Origin: Chitinophagaceae bacterium
GTDB taxonomy: Bacteria > Bacteroidota > Bacteroidia > Chitinophagales > Chitinophagaceae
NCBI GenBank assembly: GCA_025351145.1
Contig: JANXWM010000266.1
Span: 1-11,853 of the forward strand
Reading direction: 5' to 3'
Length of the DNA: 11,853 nt
The notes below the pieces were generated by a model. It did no database searches, was not told where the DNA came from, and saw only the letters and a program-made list of their open reading frames with translations. Below, in pieces: positions 1-7,508 of this stretch. Both the position numbers and the translations under genes were made by a program. Positions within the stretch are counted from its first letter, which is position 1. The number at the start of each line of letters is the position of its first letter.

Positions 1-1
1 G

Positions 2-121
2 GAATGTTATTACGGTAACTCGTTCCTGTCGCAATCTGCAAGGTTTATTAATGCAGGCAGCAATGTAGCTTCAGTAACTATTTTCGATTCAAAAGGGCAG
101 CAAAGAAAAATCACTTTATAA
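2..121 (+). CDS. C-terminal end of a probable ASPIC/UnbV (CRTAC1-like) exported protein, partial
   Basis: Only the last 39 codons are present; the gene enters from the left edge and stops with TAA at 119-121. The readable tail contains YYGNSFLSQSARFINAG and then NVASVTIFDSKGQQRKITL. From memory, the G-x-S-[FY]-LSQ-x-x-R pattern followed by a V-x-x-[VI]-x-[IV]-x-[DN]-x-x-G strand resembles the ASPIC/UnbV domain that ends many FG-GAP/VCBS-repeat proteins of Bacteroidota, which are usually exported. The neighbouring cytochrome c/FG-GAP gene (856-2433) fits such a context. The family call rests on a short motif, so it is tentative; that this is a real gene end is better supported by the open frame and its same-strand position. 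Confidence 0.5.
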   Translation, partial: ECYYGNSFLSQSARFINAGSNVASVTIFDSKGQQRKITL

Positions 122-163
122 ATGTTGAATCATCATTTTTATGGGCCGTACAACATAACAGTA

Positions 164-224
164 ATGAAGCTTTTGTTGCGTCGCACACTTGTACTGCAGG
201 AACAATTATCAGCTTTCAACAGCC
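164..224 (+). repeat. Dispersed intergenic repeat, copy A (forward)
   Basis: Core TTGCGTCGCACACTTGTAC at 176-194 is preceded by ATGAAGCTT (164-172) and followed by CAGCTTTCAACAGCC (210-224). The same three blocks in the same order and nearly the same spacing recur at 7243-7302, and in reverse at 6121-6170. It lies in the 139-base gap before the DUF1573 gene, in which no other signal was found. The reverse complement of copy D (792-822) matches 164-194 at 27 of 31 positions, so A and D form an inverted pair around the DUF1573 gene. Confidence 0.8.
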
Positions 225-260
225 CTGCAAAGTTCGCAACAGGCATAATTTTATAAGTAC

Positions 261-728
261 ATGAAATACTTAATAACCAGCTTTATCATTTGCACTATTA
301 TTTTCCTTTCCTGCAGCAACAATAAAAACCCTTATGAAAATAATTTAGGTATCGAGCCGGTAACAATTGCACAAATGGATACAGCAAATTATACGCAAAT
401 TTTGTGGGAAGATTCTGTAATAAATATTGGTACAATCAACGTTGCAGACACTGCCGCCATACCAATTAATTTTAGGTTTAAAAATGTTGGTGATAAACCA
501 TTATTTATTATTTCAGTTGGTGCAACCTGTGGATGCACTATTGCCAATTATTCGAAAGAGCCTTTATTTCCGGGTAAAGAAAGTGTAATAAAGGCAGCAT
601 ACAGATGGAACGGGCAAACAGGAACGGTGCGCAAAACAATTTTTGTAAAATCAAACACCAGGAACAGGTCTTCGCACACACTTGTATTTTATGGTGAAGT
701 GGTAAAAGATACTGCTGAAAAAAAATAA
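261..728 (+). CDS. DUF1573 domain lipoprotein
   Basis: A 155-residue protein with a short hydrophobic signal (about residues 4-16) ending in the lipobox-like FLSC, giving a lipidated Cys18; it is therefore probably anchored in the periplasm or at the surface. Residues about 45-148 look like a DUF1573 beta-sandwich: a strand with NIGTI (55-59), FRFKNVGDKPLFI (71-83), the characteristic GATCGCT (87-93), PG at 104-105, and a final strand with FVKSNT. DUF1573 proteins are common in Bacteroidota and related to ASH/MSP-type immunoglobulin-like folds; a precise function is not established. ATG 261 is chosen because the signal peptide begins there. Both flanking gaps contain dispersed-repeat copies, which suggests a monocistronic unit. 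Confidence 0.85.
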   Translation: MKYLITSFIICTIIFLSCSNNKNPYENNLGIEPVTIAQMDTANYTQILWEDSVINIGTINVADTAAIPINFRFKNVGDKPLFIISVGATCGCTIANYSKEPLFPGKESVIKAAYRWNGQTGTVRKTIFVKSNTRNRSSHTLVFYGEVVKDTAEKK

Positions 729-733
729 TCTTA

Positions 734-769
734 AGCAATTGCCCGCACATAATTGCTGCCTGTGTTTTT
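734..769 (+). terminator. Possible weak terminator after the DUF1573 gene
   Basis: AGCAATT (734-740) can pair with AATTGCT (751-757) across a 10-base loop, and a TTTTT run follows at 765-769. The stem is AT-rich and the T run is 7 bases away, so termination would be weak. The position directly after the stop codon supports the call. Confidence 0.3.
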
Positions 770-791
770 GTACTGAACAGGATTAACGAAC

Positions 792-822
792 GTACAAGAG
801 TGCGATGCAAGTAAAGCTTCAT
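792..822 (-). repeat. Dispersed intergenic repeat, copy D (reverse)
   Basis: GTACAAGAGTGCGATGCAAG at 792-811 is the reverse complement of the repeat core with one change, and is followed by the inverted ATGAAGCTT arm at 814-822. A TTGTACTGAA fragment, the start of the forward arm, lies just upstream at about 769-778. The copy may therefore be a compact inverted pair with most of the left arm lost. It sits between the DUF1573 and cytochrome/FG-GAP genes. Confidence 0.75.
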
Positions 823-855
823 AGTAGTAATATAGGTGGGCTCAAAATTTTATAA

Positions 856-2433
856 ATGATCTACTGGTTTAAATATTCTAAAAAGTTTGTGTTGTTTTTT
901 GGGTGCATTACTTTTTGCATCAGCTGTTTTGTTTCCTGCGAACAGTATCAAAAAAATAGTACACACCAAAGGGTATCCGACGGAAGTATTGACAATGGCA
1001 AAGCCCTTGCTGCAGTTTATTGCCAGTCCTGCCACATGCTTCCCGATCCTTCTATGCTCGATGCAAAGAGTTGGGCGAAAGGTGTGCTGCCAAATATGGG
1101 GCCAAGGCTGGGCATTTTTTTTTACGGGTATAATGCGTACCCGTCGGCGCGGTATGATAAAAATGTAAGCAAGAGTTTTTATCCATCGAAGCCGGTACTA
1201 ACTTTTGAGCAATGGCAGAATATTATAGATTATTATACGGCACTTGCACCCGATACTTTACTGGCAGGTAAAGATGATGTTGCCATTGCAGAAGGTCTTC
1301 CGCTTTTTAAGGCTGAAATGCCATCAGTAAAATATCCAATTCCGCGGATTTGTTTTGTGGCATTTGATACTGTAGTGTCAGCACGTTCTTTGGTAATGTA
1401 TAATGTTACCAGTAAAAATATTGTTCGGTTTAATACCCGGTTGCAACCTGTAGATTCAATTCGTAGCAAAGGCTCCATTGTAGATATTGATTTTAAAACC
1501 GGTGCATCTGTGGCATGTAATATTGGTGTTATTACCCCAAACAACGGAAGATATGGCGGAGCAAATAATTTATTTATCAATGCCAATCACCAAATGCAGT
1601 TAGATTCTGTTCCCATGTTCGACAGTCTTGAAAGACCGGTGCAGATGACTGCTGCAGATTTTAATAAAGATGGCAAAGAAGATTACCTGGTTTGTGAATA
1701 CGGTAACTTAACAGGCGCTCTTTCCTGGATGGAAAACCTGGGCAACAAAAAATTTGAACGTCATGTACTCCGGTATGTGCCCGGTGCCATTAAAGCTTAT
1801 ATACAGGATTACAATAAAGACGGTCTGCCTGATATATATGTTTTATTCGCACAGGGAGATGAAAGCATTTATCTGTACACCAATAAAGGAAATGGTAAGT
1901 TTGAAGAAACGCGGTTATTGCGTTTTCCGCCGGTTTATGGTTCTTCCTATTTTGAACTCGCCGACTTTAATAAAGATGGCTATCAGGATATTGTGTACAC
2001 CTGCGGTGATAATGCAGATTATTCAGCGGTTTTAAAGCCCTATCACGGCGTATATATTTTTTTGAACGACGGTACGAATAAATTTACACAGAAATATTTC
2101 TTTCATATCAACGGTTGTTTTAAAGCAATGGCACGGGATTACGATAACGATGGCGATCTTGATATTGCAGCTATTTCCAATTTTGCTGATTATACTAACC
2201 GGCCCGAAGAAGGTTTTGTTTACCTCGAAAATAAAGGCAACTTTAATTTTAAGCCGTTTACTTTGCCTGAAACAAAATCAGGCAGGTGGCTTACCATGGA
2301 TGCCGGCGATTTCGACGGCGATGGAAAAATTGATCTGGTACTGGGCAATTTTACAGCGCCTTTAATGGTTAAGTCAAAGGTGGATTTTCAAAACGGCCCG
2401 GCTTTTATATTTTTAAAAAATATGGGTAAATAA
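856..2433 (+). CDS. Lipoprotein with N-terminal cytochrome c motif and FG-GAP/VCBS repeats
   Basis: A 525-residue exported protein. The hydrophobic N-terminus (about 11-27) ends in FVSC, giving a probable lipidated Cys28. A heme c attachment motif CQSCH is at 56-60; Met81 in LPNMGPRLG is a candidate distal ligand. From about residue 260 to the end there are five calcium-binding-type motifs of the FG-GAP/VCBS class: DFNKDG (268), DYNKDG (318), DFNKDG (370), DYDNDG (428) and DFDGDG (485), each followed by a D-[ILY]-[VAY] strand. This predicts a beta-propeller carrying an electron-transfer head. The substrate and partners are unknown. It lies 49 bases upstream of the PAP2/haloperoxidase gene on the same strand with no repeat between them, so co-transcription is likely. 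The domain calls are strong; the redox role is inferred from CxxCH alone. Confidence 0.85.
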   Translation: MIYWFKYSKKFVLFFGCITFCISCFVSCEQYQKNSTHQRVSDGSIDNGKALAAVYCQSCHMLPDPSMLDAKSWAKGVLPNMGPRLGIFFYGYNAYPSARYDKNVSKSFYPSKPVLTFEQWQNIIDYYTALAPDTLLAGKDDVAIAEGLPLFKAEMPSVKYPIPRICFVAFDTVVSARSLVMYNVTSKNIVRFNTRLQPVDSIRSKGSIVDIDFKTGASVACNIGVITPNNGRYGGANNLFINANHQMQLDSVPMFDSLERPVQMTAADFNKDGKEDYLVCEYGNLTGALSWMENLGNKKFERHVLRYVPGAIKAYIQDYNKDGLPDIYVLFAQGDESIYLYTNKGNGKFEETRLLRFPPVYGSSYFELADFNKDGYQDIVYTCGDNADYSAVLKPYHGVYIFLNDGTNKFTQKYFFHINGCFKAMARDYDNDGDLDIAAISNFADYTNRPEEGFVYLENKGNFNFKPFTLPETKSGRWLTMDAGDFDGDGKIDLVLGNFTAPLMVKSKVDFQNGPAFIFLKNMGK

Positions 2434-2482
2434 TTAAACGTATAACGTATGTTTAGTTATTGATTTATTTTTCACAAAGGAC

Positions 2483-3829
2483 ATGGATAAACCATACATC
2501 AAATTGTATATGAAACATATTGTAACAGCCTTGCAGGTATTTATATGCAGCACATTATTACTTAGCTGCGGGCCAAAGAAAACGACAGTCATAAACGATG
2601 CAGAAGTGCTTCATAAAAACGAGGACCAGTTAACGCAGATCATTATATACGATGTGTTTTCGCCACCGGTGGCTGCACGCATTTATGCATATACATCACT
2701 TGCTTCTTTTGAAGCAATACGTTATTCAAAACCAGGCACAGCTTCTATTGCAGAAAAATTGAATGGCTTTACAGCCATGCCGCAACCGGAGAAAGACAAG
2801 CAGTATAATTATACACTTGCCGCAACAAAAGCATTTTGTACAGTTGCATTTAACGTGCGTATTTTTTCTGATACGGTTCTGCACCACTATGAAGATTCAG
2901 TTGAAAATGTTTTTAAAGACCAACTTCCACAGGATGTATATCAGCGTTCCATTGCATTTGGCGATACAATAGGTAAAACCATTTTACTGCGTGCAAAAAA
3001 AGACATGTACAAAGAAACACGCGGCATGCCCAAATACCTGGGCAGTGATGCAGATGGAAAATGGCAGCCCACACCACCAGATTATTTTGATGGCACAGAA
3101 GCATACTGGCGTTTAATAAAACCATTCGCTATGGATACCTCTTCGCAGTTTCGCCCTGCGCCGCCCATTCCGTTCAGTAAAGATTCTACCAGCAATTTCT
3201 ACAAAATGGTAAAAGAAGTTTATATCGTTAATATCAATCTCTCTGATTCAGAAAAAACAATTGCCAGTTACTGGGATGATAACCCCTTTGTGATGCAGCA
3301 CGCAGGCCATCTTGCTTTTGCCGATAAAAAAATTACACCCGGCGGCCACTGGATGGGTATTACAGCTATTGCATGCCGCACATCAAATGCCGATGCGGTA
3401 AAAACCGCAGAGGCATATTGCCTTACTTCCATTGCATTGCTCGATGGTTTTATCAGTTCCTGGGATGCTAAGTTTACGTATGAATATGTGCGCCCCGTTA
3501 CGCTGGTAAACAGCTGGTTCGACAGGGCCTGGACTCCCTATCTTCAAACGCCCCCATTTCCAGAATACACTGCGGGGCATGCCACTATCTCAGGGTCTGC
3601 ATCTACGGTACTTACCAATTTATTTGGCGGGCATTTTGCTTTTCATGATAACAGCGATTCTGCCTATATCGGCATGACGAGGGATTTTAAATCTTTTAAA
3701 GAGGCTGCCGCCGAAGCATCTGTAAGCCGCTTGTATGGCGGCATTCATTTCAGGCCAAGCCTCGATACAGGGCTTGTACATGGCACAATGGTGGGCAATA
3801 ACCTTTTGGAAAAACTAAGTATGCAGTAA
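2483..3829 (+). CDS. PAP2-superfamily, vanadium-dependent haloperoxidase-like lipoprotein
   Basis: A 448-residue frame. Residues 10-28 (MKHIVTALQVFICSTLLLSC) form a lipoprotein signal, so ATG 2510 is a possible alternative start; an AAAGGA lies immediately before ATG 2483, too close to be an ordinary ribosome site for it. The vanadate/phosphate pocket of the PAP2/vanadium haloperoxidase superfamily is visible in order: K330-x6-RP (DAKFTYEYVRP), TAGHA with His366, and SRLYGGIHF with Arg416 and His422. Family members either oxidise halides with peroxide or hydrolyse phosphate, and sequence alone does not decide which. Ala364 stands where SGH proteins have serine. The protein is probably periplasmic or surface-exposed, and likely co-transcribed with the preceding cytochrome/FG-GAP gene. 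Confidence 0.88.
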   Translation: MDKPYIKLYMKHIVTALQVFICSTLLLSCGPKKTTVINDAEVLHKNEDQLTQIIIYDVFSPPVAARIYAYTSLASFEAIRYSKPGTASIAEKLNGFTAMPQPEKDKQYNYTLAATKAFCTVAFNVRIFSDTVLHHYEDSVENVFKDQLPQDVYQRSIAFGDTIGKTILLRAKKDMYKETRGMPKYLGSDADGKWQPTPPDYFDGTEAYWRLIKPFAMDTSSQFRPAPPIPFSKDSTSNFYKMVKEVYIVNINLSDSEKTIASYWDDNPFVMQHAGHLAFADKKITPGGHWMGITAIACRTSNADAVKTAEAYCLTSIALLDGFISSWDAKFTYEYVRPVTLVNSWFDRAWTPYLQTPPFPEYTAGHATISGSASTVLTNLFGGHFAFHDNSDSAYIGMTRDFKSFKEAAAEASVSRLYGGIHFRPSLDTGLVHGTMVGNNLLEKLSMQ

Positions 3830-3922
3830 TGCTGTTTTCAATAGCTCATTAATTTTTTTGATGCTGGTAAATAGAAAGTAATACAAGGTATGATACCAGC
3901 TTTAAAGCCCTGATGGGTCTTC

Positions 3923-4060
3923 GTTGCGTCGCAATCCGTTCATCTGCAGAATATGCATCGGGCAACGCGAAGATTAGCAGGATGTTTGAATATATTTGGT
4001 TTGCTGCACATGATGCTGACGATGCCTGTTGATATACAGATGAAAGGATTGCGACGCAAC
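3923..4060. repeat. Long-arm inverted repeat between the haloperoxidase and CHU_C genes
   Basis: GTTGCGTCGCAATCC (3923-3937) and GGATTGCGACGCAAC (4046-4060) are perfect reverse complements. Pairing continues inward with three mismatches to 3949 and 4034, giving arms of about 27 bases around an 84-base centre. The GTTGCGTCGCA part is shared with the dispersed repeat seen elsewhere in the window, but the inner part (ATCCGTTCATCTG) is different, so this is a variant subfamily. It occupies most of the 341-base gap 3830-4170, in which I see no credible gene. Confidence 0.8.
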
Positions 4061-4170
4061 AGTTGATGCCATAAAAACAGATGCTGGTATTATGCAATTT
4101 TTTTTTGAAGTTTTTATAAACATAAAGATTTTTACTTTTTAATACAACGGTTTTCAAGAAGATTAATACA

Positions 4171-6111
4171 ATGAAATTTTCCTTTCTGTTGGCATGTTTA
4201 TTTTTTTGTTTTTCCATTTCATCGAAAGGGCAGCTATGCAATGGAAATTTGGGGGATCCGATCATCGACATGGACTTTGGTGCAAGTGGGTTTGTAATGC
4301 CACCCGGCATCACCACTTACGATATTGCTGGCGGGTGCCCCAATAGAGGCGAGTACCTTATCGGCAGTTTTCTTTTTGGCTGTGGCGGCAATCTTAACGA
4401 CCATTCCTGGCTGCCAATGATAGGCGACCATACCCGCAATCTGAATGGCAATTATATGCTGGTAAATGCTGAAAGTACAGCAGGTATCGTTTTTACGGAT
4501 ACTGCCAATAATCTTTGCGACAATACAAATTATGTTTTCTCGGCGTGGATAGCCGGTGCACTGCAAAATTTTAGCTGCGGCGGTAACCCTGTTCTTGCCA
4601 ATCTTTATTTTACTGTAAAAGCCCTTGACGGTACTGTTTTGGCACTTGACAGTACCGGCTATTTACCGGTTAGTGATACCCGTACGTGGAAACAGTATGG
4701 GCTGTCTTTTGTAACCCCGCCCAATACACCTTCAGTAATAGTGAGCATTACCGCAAAGCCGCAGTTTGGCTGTGGTAGCGCATTTGTAATTGATGATATT
4801 ACTTTTCGCAGTTGCGGCCCGGCTGTTAACATAACACTCGATGGCAGCACCCAAGCCGGGGATGTTTGTGCAGATTATGCCAACCCGTTTATATTGCAGG
4901 GAGCTTATTCTGCGGGCTTTGCAGACCCGGTGGTGCAATGGCAGAGCAGTCTTGATTTGGGCAAAACCTGGGCAGATATTCCGGGGGAAACAACCCCTGT
5001 TTATGCTATACCCAAAAGGTTAACAGGTGCAATTGATTACAGGATGGTTATTGCTGAACGGGGAAGTATTAACTCGTTAAACTGCCGGATAGCTTCCAAT
5101 CCCATACATACAGATATTCATCCTTTGGCAGCTCATAAACCGCCTCAAAATATCATTGGCTGTATTGGTAAAGATTTGTTGCTTCCTGCATATGATCCTT
5201 CTGCATTGGAAGTTTTATGGAATGGCCCTAATGGTTATAGTTCTGCAAATGCCGCAGCTATTGTACCTAATGTGCAATATGCTGATACAGGCTTATACAA
5301 GCTGAAAGAGACCTTTTATTTTGGCTGCGTTTCTCTTGATAGTTTTTACCTGAAGATATTTCCTGGCACCACTATTTCTGTTTCACCAACATACCCTATT
5401 TGCGAGGGATTAAGTGAAAACCTATCTGCCTCTTCATCGGGTGGTGGTACTTATAAGTGGTCGCCTTCAACAGGTTTATCAAACGATGCCATTCCCAACC
5501 CTGTTGCACGGCCAACAGATTCAACAGAGTATAAAGTGGTTGTTACCAATTCATTTGGCTGTAAAGATTCTGCGTTTCTTAAAATAAATGTGTACCGTAA
5601 ACCTGTTGTAAATGCAGGCCCTGATAAAGTGATCCTTGCAGGTGATTCAGCAATACTAAACGGAACGGTAAAAGGCACTGCAGTTGATTTTGCATGGTCG
5701 CCGCCGGTGTTTTTAAGCGATGCCCATTTGGCAAATCCATTGGCATTTCCACCGGAGAATAAGTTTTATACTTTGTCTGCTTTTTCTAATGTTGGGTGTG
5801 GTTCTGCGGTTGATAATGTTTTAGTAAAAGTGTACAGCGATATTTTTATACCTACCGCATTTACGCCAAACGGCGATGGAAAAAACGACCGCTTCCAGGT
5901 ATTGCCGCTGGATAATTATAAACTTGTTCACCTGATTATTTACAACCGATGGGGCCAGTTAATTTTTAAAGCAGTAGACAAATACAATGCATGGGATGGT
6001 TCTTACCAGGGAATTATTCAGCCAACAGGCGCTTATATTTATCACCTTGAATTGCTTGGCCCGGGAAACAGGAAAGTAATTAAACAAGGCACTGTGATGC
6101 TGCTGCATTAA
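4171..6111 (+). CDS. Secreted multidomain protein with gliding-motility-associated (CHU_C) C-terminal domain
   Basis: A 646-residue protein with a signal peptide (about 1-20, ending SSKGQ). Residues about 22-215 are Cys-rich and end in FVIDDITFRSCG, resembling the carbohydrate-binding/jelly-roll regions of Bacteroidota surface proteins. Two Ig/PKD-like segments follow at about 405-475 (with YKWSPSTGLS and SFGC) and 477-557 (NAGPDK, FAWSPP, NVGC). Residues about 559-645 match the CHU_C/T9SS type B sorting domain: IPTAFTPNGDGKNDRF, IYNRWGQLIF, WDG, PTGAYIYHL and a final strand. This domain directs export through the type IX system and anchoring or release at the surface. A role in adhesion or polymer binding is inference. 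Dispersed-repeat units lie on both sides, suggesting a single-gene unit. ATG 4171 is fixed by the signal peptide. Confidence 0.9.
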   Translation: MKFSFLLACLFFCFSISSKGQLCNGNLGDPIIDMDFGASGFVMPPGITTYDIAGGCPNRGEYLIGSFLFGCGGNLNDHSWLPMIGDHTRNLNGNYMLVNAESTAGIVFTDTANNLCDNTNYVFSAWIAGALQNFSCGGNPVLANLYFTVKALDGTVLALDSTGYLPVSDTRTWKQYGLSFVTPPNTPSVIVSITAKPQFGCGSAFVIDDITFRSCGPAVNITLDGSTQAGDVCADYANPFILQGAYSAGFADPVVQWQSSLDLGKTWADIPGETTPVYAIPKRLTGAIDYRMVIAERGSINSLNCRIASNPIHTDIHPLAAHKPPQNIIGCIGKDLLLPAYDPSALEVLWNGPNGYSSANAAAIVPNVQYADTGLYKLKETFYFGCVSLDSFYLKIFPGTTISVSPTYPICEGLSENLSASSSGGGTYKWSPSTGLSNDAIPNPVARPTDSTEYKVVVTNSFGCKDSAFLKINVYRKPVVNAGPDKVILAGDSAILNGTVKGTAVDFAWSPPVFLSDAHLANPLAFPPENKFYTLSAFSNVGCGSAVDNVLVKVYSDIFIPTAFTPNGDGKNDRFQVLPLDNYKLVHLIIYNRWGQLIFKAVDKYNAWDGSYQGIIQPTGAYIYHLELLGPGNRKVIKQGTVMLLH

Positions 6112-6120
6112 GTGGTGCCT

Positions 6121-6170
6121 GGCTGTTGACAGCTCCTGTATAATAAGAATGTACAAGAGTGCGACGCAAG
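6121..6170 (-). repeat. Dispersed intergenic repeat, copy C (reverse)
   Basis: GTACAAGAGTGCGACGCAAG (6151-6170) is an exact reverse-complement core, and GGCTGTTGACAGCT (6121-6134) corresponds to the inverted CAGCTTTCAACAGCC block with one change. Block order and spacing match copies A and B. It begins 9 bases after the CHU_C stop codon. The rest of the gap to 6293 has no clear signal. Confidence 0.8.
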
Positions 6171-6293
6171 GATGCTGCTGTTTATTCTTTAGCCCGGCTA
6201 TAAAAAACCTTCTCCTTTCTTGTTTCGCTTAACGGAAATTTGATATAGTGAATAGATTCTGTTTGTAATTTACAGCCTCAAAAAAATATAAAT

Positions 6294-6710
6294 ATGAAAA
6301 GACATGCAACCGCCGTATGGAACGGCTCAGGAAAAGAAGGTAGTGGCGCAGTTACTACGCAGAGCGGCGTATTGAGCAATACGCAGTATTCATTTAATTC
6401 AAGGTTTGCTGAAGGCATTGGCACCAATCCTGAAGAACTCGTTGCCGCTGCACATGCGGGCTGCTTTACGATGAAGCTTAGTTTTGTTCTTGGCGCTGCG
6501 GGCTTTACAGCTGAATCTCTTGAAACTACTGTACATATAAATCTTGATACTTCCAAAGGAGAAATTACAGAATCGCATCTTGTATTAAAAGCAAAAGTGC
6601 CGGGAATAACCAAAGAAAAATTTGATGAATGTGCAGCCGAAGCAAAAGCAAACTGCCCGATAAGTTTGTTGCTTAAAGCTGAGATAGCTTTAGATGCTGA
6701 GTTGTTGTAG
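6294..6710 (+). CDS. OsmC family peroxiredoxin
   Basis: A 138-residue cytoplasmic protein of the length expected for OsmC. The N-terminal A-x-W-x-G (AVWNGSG, 7-13) leads to GTNPEELVAAAHAGCFTM (43-60), which holds the conserved Glu48 and the peroxidatic Cys57. The resolving Cys121 is in ANCPISLLL. OsmC proteins reduce organic hydroperoxides with thiols and are often induced by osmotic or oxidative stress. The start at 6294 is fixed by MKRHATAVW, the usual OsmC beginning. The GNAT gene starts 23 bases downstream on the same strand, so a two-gene operon is likely, ending at the strong terminator at 7183-7212. Subfamily (OsmC versus Ohr) is judged from the N-terminal pattern; OsmC is preferred. 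Confidence 0.93.
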   Translation: MKRHATAVWNGSGKEGSGAVTTQSGVLSNTQYSFNSRFAEGIGTNPEELVAAAHAGCFTMKLSFVLGAAGFTAESLETTVHINLDTSKGEITESHLVLKAKVPGITKEKFDECAAEAKANCPISLLLKAEIALDAELL

Positions 6711-6733
6711 TAATAAAAAAACTGCGCTGCAAA

Positions 6734-7177
6734 ATGGAAACCTTAATACGCATAGCCTTAGCTGAAGATGCAAATATGATTGCCCCATTGTTTGATGCAT
6801 ACAGGATGTTTTACAAACAACCATCAGATATTAATGGGGCAACAGATTTTATACGAGAACGTTTGGAGCAAAATGAAAGCGTGATTTTTATTGCACTTAT
6901 CAATGGCGAAGCAGTTGGCTTTACACAGCTCTATCCCATCTTTACGTCGGTGGGTATGAAACGTACCTGGCTTTTAAATGATCTGTTTGTAACCGATACG
7001 GCAAGGGGCAAAGGTGTTGCTACGGCCTTATTAAATGCGGCAAAAGATTTTGGGAAAGCAACCAACAGTAAATGGCTTATGCTGGAAACAGCAAAAGATA
7101 ATTTTACTGCACAAGCCTTATACGAAAAGAACGGATGGACGCGGGGAACGGATTTTTTTTACAGCGTTCAGCTATAA
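6734..7177 (+). CDS. GNAT family N-acetyltransferase
   Basis: A 147-residue protein with a single GNAT fold. Residues 5-9 (IRIAL) form the first strand, VIFIALINGEAVGFTQL (50-66) the central hairpin, and LNDLFVTDTARGKGVATALL (81-100) carries the acetyl-CoA pyrophosphate-binding R-G-x-G-V-A loop. LMLETAKDNFTAQALYEKNGW (115-135) is the usual motif B, where the N-x-x-A-x-x-L-Y-E-K-x-G-W pattern is typical. It should transfer an acetyl group from acetyl-CoA to an amine; the substrate cannot be told from sequence. It is the second gene of a probable operon with OsmC. Confidence 0.92.
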   Translation: METLIRIALAEDANMIAPLFDAYRMFYKQPSDINGATDFIRERLEQNESVIFIALINGEAVGFTQLYPIFTSVGMKRTWLLNDLFVTDTARGKGVATALLNAAKDFGKATNSKWLMLETAKDNFTAQALYEKNGWTRGTDFFYSVQL

Positions 7178-7182
7178 AAAAA

Positions 7183-7212
7183 GGCCATGCAATTTGCATG
7201 GCCTTTTTTTTA
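7183..7212 (+). terminator. Strong intrinsic terminator after the OsmC-GNAT operon
   Basis: GGCCATGCAA (7183-7192) and TTGCATGGCC (7194-7203) are perfect complements, followed by a run of T to 7212 and preceded by a run of A. The symmetry suggests it could also work on the opposite strand. It starts 5 bases after the GNAT stop codon. Confidence 0.9.
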
Positions 7213-7242
7213 ATTTTTTATGTTCCCTGCTTTGGTTATTCT

Positions 7243-7364
7243 ATGAAGCTTCTCTTGCGTCGCACTCTTGTACTGAATAACATTACGCAGCTTTCAACAG
7301 CCGTTAACCTGTTCCAAATACCTTCAAAAGTACAAGAGTGCGACGCAAGAATGATTCCATGAAA
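7243..7364. repeat. Dispersed intergenic repeat, copy B: complete inverted pair
   Basis: TTGCGTCGCACTCTTGTAC (7255-7273) and GTACAAGAGTGCGACGCAA (7330-7348) are exact reverse complements over 19 bases, separated by 56 bases. The left half carries ATGAAGCTT (7243-7251) and CAGCTTTCAACAGCC (7288-7302) as in copy A. The outer flank of the right half (7349-7364), read in reverse, matches the flank of truncated copy F at 9120-9144. The RNA could fold into a long hairpin. The 331-base gap 7178-7508 holds the terminator, this repeat and the promoter of the peptidase gene. Confidence 0.88.
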
Positions 7365-7447
7365 GACAAAAGTCCGGCTCCAAAAAATTTATCAGTAAAA
7401 AATCAGTTGTGTTTAAAGGTGTAATAAAAATGATGTACCACAGATAC

Positions 7448-7455
7448 TAATTTTG
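7448..7455 (+). promoter_or_regulatory. Likely -7 box of the S8 peptidase gene
   Basis: TAATTTTG matches the Bacteroidota -7 consensus TAnnTTTG. Transcription would start near 7462, leaving a leader of about 47 bases before ATG 7509. No good TTG -33 element is found at the usual 17-23 base spacing, so the promoter may be weak or need an activator. Confidence 0.4.
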
Positions 7456-7508
7456 CCTATAACATGATACTTATTATATTCATTCTCTAATTACCTAAAC
7501 TAAGCAGT

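Noticed and set aside
538..822. 94-codon minus-strand open frame
   Set aside because: It lies mostly antisense to the DUF1573 gene and includes repeat copy D; the product is Cys-rich and of unnatural composition.
3849..4316. 155-codon open frame on the minus strand
   Set aside because: It runs across the long inverted repeat and into the signal-peptide coding region of the CHU_C gene; the product has no recognisable domain and the + strand gene is certain.
6236..6262. Promoter before the OsmC gene (TTTG then TAGATTCTG)
   Set aside because: The -7-like sequence has an extra base relative to TAnnTTTG and the spacing is about 10 bases, too short for a confident call.
164..7364. CRISPR array formed by the repeated TTGCGTCGCA sequences
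   Set aside because: The copies are kilobases apart, occur in both orientations and have no regular spacers or nearby cas genes.
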